From: Nitrospirales bacterium LBB_01
GTDB taxonomy: Bacteria; Nitrospirota; Thermodesulfovibrionia; Thermodesulfovibrionales; Magnetobacteriaceae
Length of the DNA stretch: 64,000 nt
NCBI GenBank assembly: GCA_004376055.2
Contig: CP049016.1
Span: forward strand, 3,209,456 to 3,273,455
Direction: 5' to 3'
The number at the start of each line of letters is the position of its first letter. Positions within the stretch are counted from its first letter, which is position 1. The notes beneath the pieces are model-generated. The model did not search any database, was not told the DNA's origin, and worked only from the letters and a program-made list of their open reading frames with translations. The position numbers and the translations under genes were made by a program. This document shows, one piece after another, positions 1 through 8,424 of this stretch.

Positions 1-1
1 G

Positions 2-223
2 GATATTCCGGTAGTAAAAGAGATTATTCTCAGATTACTAAAATCCTTTGAGGCATACAACCCTGATGTGGTAGAACCTGCGCTGCTGCAACTTCAGGGA
101 GCAGTAAGCAGACGACAGATAAAGTGGGTTAAAAGATACGTGGAGGAGCTTGACTTTGTTAAGGCAAAAGAGGAGACGATAAAGCTGGCTAAAGAATTAA
201 GAATAAGCCTTGATACCATGTAG
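2..223 (+). CDS. C-terminal fragment, probable signalling protein (5' truncated)
   Basis: An open frame enters from the left edge and ends at TAG 221-223, giving 73 visible residues. They are helical and charged (LLRLLKSFEAYNPDVVEP, then a stretch around VEELDFVKAKEETIKLAKEL). This resembles the tail found on some hybrid histidine kinases, where a small helical domain follows the receiver, but no catalytic motif is visible. The start and main domains lie outside the window, so the product cannot be named. Confidence 0.55.
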   Translation, partial: DIPVVKEIILRLLKSFEAYNPDVVEPALLQLQGAVSRRQIKWVKRYVEELDFVKAKEETIKLAKELRISLDTM

Positions 224-431
224 TATCCAAAGGAGTATTTTCCAATAGAGTGTTCAAAAAACTGTGTCATGAAAACTGAAGTCTTATCTATACGACAAAA
301 TGTCTTGACACTGCACGCTCTTTGTGCTCACAATAATGGTACAATAACGCTGAGGTATCATGATAATGTTGGAATATTCTTTGATAATTGAGGCTGAGCA
401 GGAGCCGGAGATGTCTGTTGCTTAAAAAATA

Positions 432-1214
432 ATGGGGAAAAAATTAGGGCAGCATTTTCTCTATGATGATGGGATTCTCTCAGACATCGTTTCCGCATCA
501 GGCATAACCCATGAGGACGTGGTTGTTGAAATTGGACCGGGCACAGGCTCCCTGACTAAAAAATTACTCGGTACAGCTGGTAGAGTCATAGCGATTGAGC
601 TTGACCGTCGCCTCTATGACCGTCTTTGCGAGCAGTTCCCTTCTCGGTCTGATTTTAACTTAGTTCACGCTGATGCTATGAAGTTTGACTTCTCAAGCAT
701 TACGCGTTTTAAAGCCACAGGAAATATTCCTTACTACATAACAACACCGCTGATTTTCAGACTTATTGAGGAAAGACCCCGGCTGCGTTCAATAGCATTT
801 ACTATGCAAAAGGAGGTAGCTGAGCGGATTGCGTCCCCTCCGGGAAACAAATCCTATGGCGCTCTCTCTGTAGTGATTCAGTACATTGCCTCACCCAGTG
901 TCAAATTTATCATATCAAAGAATGCCTTCAGACCGCCCCCTGCGGTTGACTCAGCCTTTATAGTGATAGATATGCTAAAGACACCTGCCGCTGTGGTTGC
1001 TAATGAAAAAATATTTTATAAAACAGTAAAAACCGCTTTTTCTCAAAGACGAAAAACCATTTTAAACAGCCTTAAAACACTGTTTCCATCAGTAAGAGAC
1101 GTCCTTTCTGAATTAAAAATAAATGAAATGGCAAGAGCCGAAACTCTCTCCGTACATGAGTTTGCAGCTATAGCTAACAGTTTTTACAACAATTTGAAAC
1201 TATCTGACAGTTGA
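432..1214 (+). CDS. rsmA: 16S rRNA dimethyladenosine transferase RsmA (KsgA)
   Basis: Uses SAM to dimethylate the two adjacent adenosines in the helix 45 loop of 16S rRNA late in 30S assembly. The 260 residues match the usual family length. They open with GKKLGQHFL, carry the SAM-binding loop EIGPGTGSLT (about residues 33-42), an acidic ribose-binding position in AIELD, and the catalytic N-I-P-Y motif at about 98-101. The ATG at 432 gives the expected N-terminus although no clear Shine-Dalgarno precedes it. It is followed at about 95 bp by an unrelated same-strand gene. Sequence and length are normal for the family. Confidence 0.97.
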   Translation: MGKKLGQHFLYDDGILSDIVSASGITHEDVVVEIGPGTGSLTKKLLGTAGRVIAIELDRRLYDRLCEQFPSRSDFNLVHADAMKFDFSSITRFKATGNIPYYITTPLIFRLIEERPRLRSIAFTMQKEVAERIASPPGNKSYGALSVVIQYIASPSVKFIISKNAFRPPPAVDSAFIVIDMLKTPAAVVANEKIFYKTVKTAFSQRRKTILNSLKTLFPSVRDVLSELKINEMARAETLSVHEFAAIANSFYNNLKLSDS

Positions 1215-1308
1215 AACACTGCTCAATAAGCATAAAAAAATAAATAATCTTAAGTGCATAAAACAGCTTGATTTTTTCAATCAGATATGCTATTGTTTTA
1301 GTAGGACA

Positions 1309-1977
1309 ATGTTGGTATTTGATAGAATACGGCGGGACGGCATAAGGGCTGGAACTGTTACACTTGCGTTTAGATACTGGGATACATTTAAGTTTCTGAA
1401 GGGTAAGATATACCGAGCACAAAATGTCGGTTATCTTAGAGTGCTGGATGTTAACTTTAAGGAAATCGCCGATATTACAGAGGAAGAGGTGCGGTGCGCT
1501 GGTTACGAGACGTTTGAAGACTTTCGTTTCCACTTTATGAAGGCCCTTGATATGGACATTGAGTGCAGCTATGAGACGGAAAGGGCTGTGCGCATTGAAT
1601 TTGAGTACCTTGGTGAGAATATTGAAGACTACCAAAGGGCGATGGGTAATATCAAAGAATCGGATATATTCAATATAAAAGAACAACTGCTGATGCTGGA
1701 GCAGAAAAGTTATAAACCATGGATTGCAAAGACGCTGCAACTGCTCAAACAGCAAGGACATGTGCGTTTTAAAGACCTTGAAAAACCGGTTGACATTCCG
1801 TCTGATATGATAAAAATGTTTATGATTAAGTTAAAGCAGCTACAATTAATATCCAGCAGCGAGGCTCAGGGCTATTCCATCACACCGCTTGGAACTAAGG
1901 TGCTTAAGCACCTAAATAGCAGATACAACGATATACACGAGTTAACTGAAGTCGTAAAAAGTGATGACAGCTTTTAA
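1309..1977 (+). CDS. ASCH-domain protein with C-terminal winged helix
   Basis: The first roughly 100 residues look like an ASCH (PUA-like) domain: a beta-rich start (TVTLAFRYWDTFKFLKGKIYRAQ) followed by the typical ITEEEVRCAGYETFEDFRFHF segment that leads to the helical end of the fold. ASCH domains are thought to bind RNA or modified nucleotides. After a linker, residues about 135-205 form a probable winged-helix segment (WIAKTLQLLKQQGHVRFKDL, then a wing ending ITPLGTKVLKHL). RNA- or DNA-linked regulation is an inference; no catalytic residues are evident. It stands alone between rsmA and a glycosyltransferase. Confidence 0.75.
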   Translation: MLVFDRIRRDGIRAGTVTLAFRYWDTFKFLKGKIYRAQNVGYLRVLDVNFKEIADITEEEVRCAGYETFEDFRFHFMKALDMDIECSYETERAVRIEFEYLGENIEDYQRAMGNIKESDIFNIKEQLLMLEQKSYKPWIAKTLQLLKQQGHVRFKDLEKPVDIPSDMIKMFMIKLKQLQLISSSEAQGYSITPLGTKVLKHLNSRYNDIHELTEVVKSDDSF

Positions 1978-2034
1978 TTAGTTTTGCAATGTCTTTACCT
2001 TACACTCTCCTAATGCGTAGTTTCTCAACATGCC

Positions 2035-3102
2035 GTGAATAAGATAACTGTTCTAAAAGCTATAGATTCTGTGTTAGGCAGAGGGCTTGCCGTTGTGCTG
2101 CCAGCATTACACAAAAAGCCTCTGAAATCTGCCTACTCTCCTCTCTCAGCGCTCATTATAAGACCCGGAGGCATTGGGGATGCCGTCTTATTGATTCCTG
2201 CAATTGAGGAGCTAAAAAAGGAATATCCCTATCTTAAGATAGATATTCTTTGCGAAAAACGAAACGCCGGTATTTTCACTATCTATACCGGTATGAACAA
2301 AGTCTATCTCTACGACAAACCTGCTGATATCATCAGTTGTTTTAAAAACACTTATGATATAATTATAGATACCGAACAGTGGCACAGATTGCCGGCACTC
2401 TTGACTTATTTTATGAATGCCGGTTTGAAAGTTGGATTTAACACTAATGAAAGAGGAAAATTTTTTACACACAAAGCCTCCTACAGTCATGATAGTTACG
2501 AGGCTGAGAGTTTTCTCTCGCTTATTAGCAAAATTACAGGTAAAAGTTATACATTTCCAGCCGATGTGCCGTTTCTTGACTCTCCTGTGTACCCTGAGAG
2601 CCACTTGTATGAGAAATATGTGTGCATATTTCCAGGCGCTACCGTTAAACAACGGCGCTGGGGCGGTCATAATTATGCCGAGACTGCAAAAGCAGTTATC
2701 AATATGGGCTTTAATGTAGTAATTCTTGGAGGGAAATCCGACACAGAGGATGCCGATATAATTATGCAGCACTGCCCTAAGGCAATTAACTACTGCGCTA
2801 AAACAACGCTTACAGAGACCGCCATGTTGTTAAAAGGCTCCGTGGGGTTAATCACTGCAGACTCTGGACTTTTGCACCTTGCCGTTGCCCTCGGTGTTCC
2901 TACAGTATCGCTGTTTGGCTCAGGAATTGAGAAGAAATGGGGACCAAAGGGTAAAATTCACGCTATTTTAAACAGACATCTCCCCTGCAGCCCATGCACA
3001 AGGTTTGGCTACACCCCAGCGTGTAAATTAAACCAAAAGTGCATCATAGAAATAACCGTCAATGAAGTGTTAGACCAGTTGGTTTTCAAAAAAGTGATAT
3101 GA
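2035..3102 (+). CDS. Glycosyltransferase family 9 (heptosyltransferase-like)
   Basis: A 355-residue GT-B fold transferase of the LPS heptosyltransferase family, probably adding a sugar to lipid A core from a nucleotide-activated donor at the inner face of the membrane. The family signature RPGGIGDAVLLIPAI lies near residues 43-57. The C-terminal donor-binding half has IFPGATVKQRRW and ADSGLLHLAVALGVPTVSLFG. A CSPCTRFGY...C cysteine cluster near the C-terminus is common in the family. The GTG start at 2035 is the first usable codon, because an ATG just upstream is out of frame and closed. The gene ends seven bases before a bidirectional terminator. The exact acceptor cannot be told from sequence. 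Confidence 0.9.
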   Translation: MNKITVLKAIDSVLGRGLAVVLPALHKKPLKSAYSPLSALIIRPGGIGDAVLLIPAIEELKKEYPYLKIDILCEKRNAGIFTIYTGMNKVYLYDKPADIISCFKNTYDIIIDTEQWHRLPALLTYFMNAGLKVGFNTNERGKFFTHKASYSHDSYEAESFLSLISKITGKSYTFPADVPFLDSPVYPESHLYEKYVCIFPGATVKQRRWGGHNYAETAKAVINMGFNVVILGGKSDTEDADIIMQHCPKAINYCAKTTLTETAMLLKGSVGLITADSGLLHLAVALGVPTVSLFGSGIEKKWGPKGKIHAILNRHLPCSPCTRFGYTPACKLNQKCIIEITVNEVLDQLVFKKVI

Positions 3103-3108
3103 AAAGAA

Positions 3109-3142
3109 ATAGGGGGGGAGGAGAAAAATCCTCCCCCCCTAT
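3109..3142. terminator. Bidirectional intrinsic terminator
   Basis: A perfect 14-bp stem (ATAGGGGGGGAGGA pairing with its complement) with a six-base GAAAAA loop lies between convergent stop codons of the glycosyltransferase and the cytochrome gene. T-rich sequence follows on both sides, so it can end both transcripts. Confidence 0.9.
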
Positions 3143-3146
3143 GTGT

Positions 3147-4946
3147 CTATTGTTTTAATTTAGCGTCTATCTTGTTTTTGTGTTCACTGTCGTTGTCTTT
3201 AGCCCACTTGTAGCTTTTCTCAAAATCTATCCAGAAGGAGGCTTTAGAGCCGGCATGACAGCCTGTGCACTCTCCTACCCGTCGTATCTTTTTGATTTCT
3301 TGTTCATTAAATGGTCTTTGACCCGGCTGACTAAATGAAAGTAATTGATTACCCTTGTCATCTACGTACTTATCGGGGTCAACCATGAGAGCCTTTCCAG
3401 ACTTAAACGTCTCAGGTGTTAAGCCGCCCTGACCAAGTGCCCACTTGTCGTTATGACACTCATCACAGCCTCGCATTGCGCTTCGCTGTGTAGTGTGTGC
3501 ATTAGCAACCGAGACACGGTTAAAAGCCGTAAAGCCATCGGGCGTTTTACCGTTGCTTTCTTGATTAACACTATATTCTTTGACAGTTTTTCCATCTTTG
3601 TCAATTTCAGTTATATGCACGGCACAGCCAAGTTGATTTGGAGCAACTTTTCCCGATGAATGAATAGAAAGCGGTGGCTTTTTCCACTTTGCTGCAAAAT
3701 CATCTGCTACAATACTCCAGGCTCCAGGGCTTTCCTTTCCGGTTATCGTATCTTTTCCTGTCTTTGTCCTGTCAACTTTAAAGTGACAGGCATAGCAGTT
3801 GACATTCTTAGTGCTGTGGCACGCTGCACACTCCATTCCTTTAATGTGCTCTGTGATAAGCATCGCTGTAGGAAGTTTCTCCTTTGCCTTAAGTGAATCA
3901 AGAGCAGGCACGATGTGCTCTTTTCCGGTAACACGTGAGGTCAGGATGAGCTTATCGCCGTCTTGCTTAATGTTGGAAAGCTTCATACCCTCAGAGTCAG
4001 TCATCGTGGGCTTGGAGTTAGGCTCACCATGACAGCTGCTGCATTTTATCTTTACGGCCTGAGATTTTCTAACATAAATATTGCCGTCGCCATGAATCTC
4101 CTTTGTGCTGTGGCAATCAATACAGTGCATCCCTCGCTGGTAATGGATGTCTGCCTCATGTCCTGCCAGTTCTCCCGTGTAGCTTACGCCTATTCTGTTA
4201 CCACCCTTATGACACCGTGCGCACTGATCGGCAGGGATTTTTGTTGTGATTTTATGAACAGCTGAGCGCCACTCTTTTCCCTTCATTGCGGGATCGCCCC
4301 CAGCATACTTCCCATCAGCACTGGTAAGCATGTGGCAAGCTGCACAACCTGAACCTCGGTAGCCTTTGGCTGCCTTTGCGCCATCTGTCCTGAGGTGACA
4401 CTTTATGCAGAACTTTCTCAACATCTCAACAGCAATATGCGATGATGAATCAGGAATCGGCTGGAGACTCTCTACAGCCCCCTTTTCCTTTTCAACAACA
4501 CCGCCGGCAAGTATAGGATGATCGCTCATTGCAAAATGTGAGTCTTTATCCTTAGTGTAACCACGGGCGTATAATGTGTCAGCTATTTCTCCTTGTGAGT
4601 TTGCCATCAGAGACTTTTCTACCTTGCTTACTTGATCAGGGTGGCACTGTCCGCATGTTTTGTTCACTACAGAAAGATCAGAGGGGTTTGGGTACATTGC
4701 CTTATGAGCGCTCTCTTTGTCCTTTGCTGAGGCGTTACCACTATGGCAGACAGTGCACTCATATCCTGGTTTCATTTTATGTTCTTTAATAAAATGCTGT
4801 GTCATTTTGGGATTGATATCCTCAATGCCATTGTGACAACTCAAACACCCTTTTGATGGGGCACCTGCAGCGAATACCTTTCCGTATGATAACCCCAGGC
4901 TAAGGCATATCACTGCAATTACGAATACTACCTTTGTTTTTTCCAT
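3147..4946 (-). CDS. Secreted dodecahaem c-type cytochrome
   Basis: A 599-residue exported multihaem cytochrome for periplasmic or outer-surface electron transfer. An N-terminal signal peptide (MEKTKVVFVIAVICLSLGLS, cleavage near VFAAG) is followed by twelve CXXCH haem c motifs that I counted directly: CLSCH, CTVCH, CGQCH, CIKCH, CAACH, CARCH, CIDCH, CSSCH, CAACH, CYACH, CDECH and CTGCH. A histidine-rich spread between motifs suggests mostly bis-histidine ligation. It is monocistronic, convergent with the glycosyltransferase, and preceded by a GGGGG Shine-Dalgarno. There is no membrane anchor beyond the signal and no partner gene nearby, so the electron donor and acceptor are unknown. An enzymatic role (for example sulfur, nitrogen or metal reduction) cannot be excluded. 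Confidence 0.9.
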   Translation of the reverse strand: MEKTKVVFVIAVICLSLGLSYGKVFAAGAPSKGCLSCHNGIEDINPKMTQHFIKEHKMKPGYECTVCHSGNASAKDKESAHKAMYPNPSDLSVVNKTCGQCHPDQVSKVEKSLMANSQGEIADTLYARGYTKDKDSHFAMSDHPILAGGVVEKEKGAVESLQPIPDSSSHIAVEMLRKFCIKCHLRTDGAKAAKGYRGSGCAACHMLTSADGKYAGGDPAMKGKEWRSAVHKITTKIPADQCARCHKGGNRIGVSYTGELAGHEADIHYQRGMHCIDCHSTKEIHGDGNIYVRKSQAVKIKCSSCHGEPNSKPTMTDSEGMKLSNIKQDGDKLILTSRVTGKEHIVPALDSLKAKEKLPTAMLITEHIKGMECAACHSTKNVNCYACHFKVDRTKTGKDTITGKESPGAWSIVADDFAAKWKKPPLSIHSSGKVAPNQLGCAVHITEIDKDGKTVKEYSVNQESNGKTPDGFTAFNRVSVANAHTTQRSAMRGCDECHNDKWALGQGGLTPETFKSGKALMVDPDKYVDDKGNQLLSFSQPGQRPFNEQEIKKIRRVGECTGCHAGSKASFWIDFEKSYKWAKDNDSEHKNKIDAKLKQ

Positions 4947-5019
4947 CTGTTACCCCCAATTTAATTAGAATCTTATTTGGGGTAGTATATCTGAAGTGGT
5001 GGTATTTTGTAAAAAATCT

Positions 5020-5055
5020 TAGTTAGGTTGCTACCGTGAACGGAAATATTATATA
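5020..5055 (+). repeat. Degenerate CRISPR repeat at the 5' end of the array
   Basis: About 23 of 36 positions match the array repeat, including GGTTGCTACC. It is followed by a 31-bp spacer-length gap before the first good repeat. It is the decayed outermost repeat and marks the probable oldest end of the array. The -10 element is damaged (ATTATATA). Confidence 0.75.
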
Positions 5056-5086
5056 CCTCAGCGGGGTTTGGGGTCCCTTCCTCAAG

Positions 5087-6803
5087 GTTGTGGGTTGCTA
5101 CCAGGCACGGATATGTTATACTTCCCATCTTTAGGACATCCAGCCAAAATAGTTGTGGGTTGCTACCAGGCACGGATATGTTATACTAACAGGAGGTTCT
5201 GATGTACAAGACAATAGTTGTGGGTTGCTACCAGGTACTGATATGTTATACTTCCAACAATTGAAAAAGCCCATGAAATGCGGTTGTGGGTTGCTACCAG
5301 GTACTGATATGTTATACTTATCAACCGCCGAATAGCAGCATCTATTAGTTGTGGGTTGCTACCAGGTACTGATATGTTATACTTGAAAACGCATACTGGT
5401 CAACTCCATGAAGGTTGTGGGTTGCTACCAGGTACTGATATGTTATACTTTAAGCCGTAACTCCTCATAATTTGTAACGTTGTGGGTTGCTACCAGGTAC
5501 TGATATGTTATACTTAAAATGGATAAAATACGTCCGAGGGCAGGTTGTGGGTTGCTACCAGGTACTGATATGTTATACTAGGGACAATAGGTGAAGATAA
5601 GTATATCGGGTGTTGTGGGTTGCTACCAGGTACTGATATGTTATACTACGAATGCTAAACACATACTTGCGTTCGTAGTTGTGGGTTGCTACCAGGTACT
5701 GATATGTTATACTTGACCCGTTTAGCGCCTACCGAGTCGGGCGGTTGTGGGTTGCTACCAGGTACTGATATGTTATACTAGAGGACGAAGGGACGGAACG
5801 TAGTACCGAGTTGTGGGTTGCTACCAGGTACTGATATGTTATACTATTAATGTCGGCACATACGTGTCGTCGCTGTTGTGGGTTGCTACCAGGTACTGAT
5901 ATGTTATACTAAAATGAAATAGAGTATCTTAGTTCTAAAAGTTGTGGGTTGCTACCAGGTACTGATATGTTATACTGCTTGGGTTTCGGAGACTGCATAA
6001 GTTTTGGTTGTGGGTTGCTACCAGGTACTGATATGTTATACTAAACACATCTTGTCGCTGCTACTGCGATAGGTTGTGGGTTGCTACCAGGTACTGATAT
6101 GTTATACTAAAGCTCTACTTCCATAAAAGAGACTAAGAGTTGTGGGTTGCTACCAGGTACTGATATGTTATACTATTCCTTGATAGTAATTCTGAATATC
6201 TTTGTTGTGGGTTGCTACCAGGTACTGATATGTTATACTTTATCGTTTTGTTATGTGCATTTATCCTTTGTTGTGGGTTGCTACCAGGTACTGATATGTT
6301 ATACTTTCAACCTGTAGTGCATGTATGACAGACGTGTTGTGGGTTGCTACCAGGTACTGATATGTTATACTATCACATATTACACACCAAATATTCGACG
6401 AGTTGTGGGTTGCTACCAGGTACTGATATGTTATACTAAAGTCCTTTCTGTTTGAAAATCAGATAGGTTGTGGGTTGCTACCAGGTACTGATATGTTATA
6501 CTATCTGCCGCCTGCAATAAAAAAGGTTTCGTGTTGTGGGTTGCTACCAGGTACTGATATGTTATACTATTAATGTCGGCACATACGTGTCGTCGCTAGT
6601 TGTGGGTTGCTACCAGGTACTGATATGTTATACTCCCGCTCTCTTTTTCCCCTCCTTCCGGTCGGTTGTGGGTTGCTACCAGGTACTGATATGTTATACT
6701 GGACACGTTGGTTTATTGCTTATTAGGTCGGTTGTGGGTTGCTACCAGGTACTGATATGTTATACTGGTTGTGGGTTGCTACCAGGTACTGATATGTTAT
6801 ACT
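5087..6803 (+). CRISPR. Type II-C CRISPR array, 27 repeats of 36 bp
   Basis: Twenty-seven 36-bp repeats begin GTTGTGGGTTGCTACC and end GATATGTTATACT. Spacers are 29-30 bp (one of 32). Repeats 1 and 2 (5087-5122, 5152-5187) differ from the rest at two positions (C20, G23); repeats 3-27 are identical by eye. Spacer 12 (5846-5874) recurs as spacer 23 (6569-6598) with one extra base. The last two repeats (6731-6766, 6768-6803) are separated by one base. The GTTGTGGG end pairs with the tracrRNA at 11485, so crRNAs read on the + strand. Each repeat ends in TGTTATACT, an extended -10 box, with TTGCTA 16 bp upstream, so each probably drives its own crRNA as in Neisseria and Campylobacter II-C systems. 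The array converges on the minus-strand cas genes. Confidence 0.99.
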
Positions 6804-6937
6804 ACCAACTACACAAGTAGTTGAAATGAAAGGGTAAATGAGTAAAAAGTGGTGAGAAAAAGTGACTGTGGAGGTATTAGTAAGTAGGGGAAATAGAGTT
6901 TTACAGAACGTAGAAAATCTTATAATCTTTTCATCTT
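6804..6937. other. Array-flanking AT-rich segment with a small hairpin
   Basis: Directly after the last repeat is a 7-bp stem hairpin (CAACTAC, loop acaa, GTAGTTG, 6806-6823), then purine-rich AT-rich sequence with no coding frame. As the repeats at this side are undegraded, it could be the functional leader (acquisition) end, or the hairpin could end array read-through. Confidence 0.4.
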
Positions 6938-6999
6938 TTTTGCGGGCGGAGCTCGAAGTGAAACTTTTTAAGCGGCGGTACGCCGGTTGAAAAATTCTC
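6938..6999. repeat. Dispersed repeat family A, copy 1
   Basis: About 60 bp containing GTGAAACTTTTTAAGCGGCG and CGCCGGTTGAAAAATTCT. The arms form an imperfect hairpin. A second copy with the same core lies at 17309-17371. No coding potential; a REP-like intergenic element. Confidence 0.7.
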
Positions 7000-7060
7000 T
7001 ACCTACAAGGACAACGAAAAACATCTGACTAAACCACCCAATCTTTAACCCTAAAACCGA

Positions 7061-7130
7061 GGGGTTAAGGGGAAATCATTTCCCCTTATGGGAGAGGGTC
7101 TAAGGGAAAGGGCAAAGCCCTTTCCCTTAC
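7061..7130. repeat. Dispersed double-hairpin repeat family B, copy 1 (terminator-like)
   Basis: Two perfect hairpins in tandem: a 21-bp palindrome centred on 7077 (AAGGGGAAAT, C, then its complement), and a 12-bp stem with AAA loop at 7102-7128 (AAGGGAAAGGGC). A diverged copy with both hairpins conserved sits at 17651-17717. Both lie just 3' of minus-strand genes (cas2 here), so they may terminate those transcripts. Confidence 0.75.
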
Positions 7131-7152
7131 TTACTATAAAACACACATACCA

Positions 7153-7485
7153 TCAAAATAATTCAAGTTGATGCGGAGCGTTTGGGGGAGGTTTTTCTTT
7201 TCTCCCTACAAAGAATTGAATGTCTCCAAACTGCTTGTCGGTAATACTGATGACATTAACAAAACCCTTTTCCGGCAGCGCACCTTTGATACGCCGAGTG
7301 TGAGCCTCTGCATTTTCTCTGCTTGCGCAGTGACGATAGTACACTGAGTACTGCATCATGTTAAAGCCGTCGTCAAGAAGAAATTTTCTGAATTTTGTGT
7401 AAGCCTTTCGCTCTTTCTTCGTTTCAGTCGGTAAATCAAAAAGTACTATTAACCACATAATCCTATATTTATTTAACTCGCACAT
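7153..7485 (-). CDS. cas2: CRISPR-associated endonuclease Cas2
   Basis: A 110-residue Cas2, which forms the dimer that scaffolds the Cas1-Cas2 spacer integration complex. The N-terminus has the family strand and acidic residue (YRIMWLIVLFDLPTETKKER), then YTKFRKFLLDDGFNMMQYSVYYR typical of type II Cas2. It ends in a proline-rich tail, PPPNAPHQLELF. It is the last gene of cas9-cas1-cas2, 12 bp after cas1, and precedes a double hairpin that may end the operon. The array lies beyond it and converges. Length and sequence are normal. Confidence 0.97.
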   Translation of the reverse strand: MCELNKYRIMWLIVLFDLPTETKKERKAYTKFRKFLLDDGFNMMQYSVYYRHCASRENAEAHTRRIKGALPEKGFVNVISITDKQFGDIQFFVGRKEKPPPNAPHQLELF

Positions 7486-7497
7486 GTTTAACCGAAG

Positions 7498-8424
7498 TCA
7501 CAGACCCGGGTACTCAATGTCTTTCTGTTCTTTAGCGAAGCACCTTTGCAGTGATGCAGTGGTTCTGTTAAGCGCTGTCATAAGTGGAAAAGTGCTGCCG
7601 TCTAAAACCACATCTGCCGCAAGTAAACCCAGCAGCTCTTTTTTTATCTCTTTGGTCAGGCTCATTTTATCCAATGGCAGCTCGTCCATGTCTTGTATTT
7701 CAAGTTCTCCTATATCGGCGCCAGTGTACAACTCATACACTTTCCTGTCGATAAACACACGGTATGGTTCCATGACGTCATCCGCTAAGCAGAATGCGTT
7801 ATACTTATTGCGGTGATGGATACCCAATGTGGGAAGCAGCCCGGAGCTGACCAGAGAGCGGGCTGTTGCTGCCCTGAGAATTATGTAGCCGTAGTTTAAG
7901 AGATTGTTTGGGTAAAGACCAAACCGGTCTCGCTTAAACTTTTTACCTAACAGATTTTTCCAGTAATAACGTGCAGCATGAGCTTCAAGGTTAGCGGAAT
8001 CGCCGGATTTTACATTTCTTGCCATCTCAGTAAGAGGCGCTGTTGGCACGCCTTTGCTCTCCAATAACTTTGCCTGATTAGTTATCTTCTTACAGACTAT
8101 TTGCTGCCAAAGTTGTTTTTTAAGTGGAACAGTTGCCTCAATTTGCGATTTGAAACGCTCGGTCTGCACGGAATTAGTTTCAAGCGGAAGAAAAAGTCCG
8201 GCGGGGTAGTGGCTTTTCCCGATGAGGACTATTGCCGAATTGTTTTCAAGCAAAGACATAAAACACGAATGAGTGTAACTGACATTAGGGTGTTCCACAA
8301 TCAAAAGACCAATGTCTTCGATGGGAATTCTACCGACTGTCTCATCATTTTGAGTAATGACAAGCTGTTTGTGGTCAATATTGAGCCTTGACGGATTATC
8401 TATGCTGACAGTTCGTTTAATCAT
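7498..8424 (-). CDS. cas1: CRISPR-associated integrase Cas1 (type II)
   Basis: A 308-residue Cas1 that inserts new spacers at the array end. The N-terminal beta domain includes IEDIGLLIVEHPNVSYTHS. The alpha-helical catalytic domain carries the metal ligands E148 (in LEAHAARYYW), H204 (in GIHHRNKYNAF) and D215/D216 (in LADDVMEPYR). The ATG overlaps the end of cas9 by eight bases (8417-8424), so translation is probably coupled. No cas4 or csn2 is present, which together with the small Cas9 assigns the system to II-C. Confidence 0.98.
   Translation of the reverse strand: MIKRTVSIDNPSRLNIDHKQLVITQNDETVGRIPIEDIGLLIVEHPNVSYTHSCFMSLLENNSAIVLIGKSHYPAGLFLPLETNSVQTERFKSQIEATVPLKKQLWQQIVCKKITNQAKLLESKGVPTAPLTEMARNVKSGDSANLEAHAARYYWKNLLGKKFKRDRFGLYPNNLLNYGYIILRAATARSLVSSGLLPTLGIHHRNKYNAFCLADDVMEPYRVFIDRKVYELYTGADIGELEIQDMDELPLDKMSLTKEIKKELLGLLAADVVLDGSTFPLMTALNRTTASLQRCFAKEQKDIEYPGL

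Noticed and set aside
360..425. 21-codon frame MIMLEYSLIIEAEQEPEMSVA before rsmA
   Set aside because: It slightly resembles the start of HicB-like proteins but has no ribosome site and is too short to support; a remnant is possible.
1174..1761. 195-codon minus-strand frame
   Set aside because: It is antisense to the ASCH-domain gene and has no family features.
5153..5335. Open frame over CRISPR repeats 2-4
   Set aside because: The protein is only translated repeat and spacer; not a gene.
6536..6820. 94-codon open frame in the CRISPR array
   Set aside because: It repeats GCYQVLICYT from the repeat sequence itself; it is an artefact of the array.
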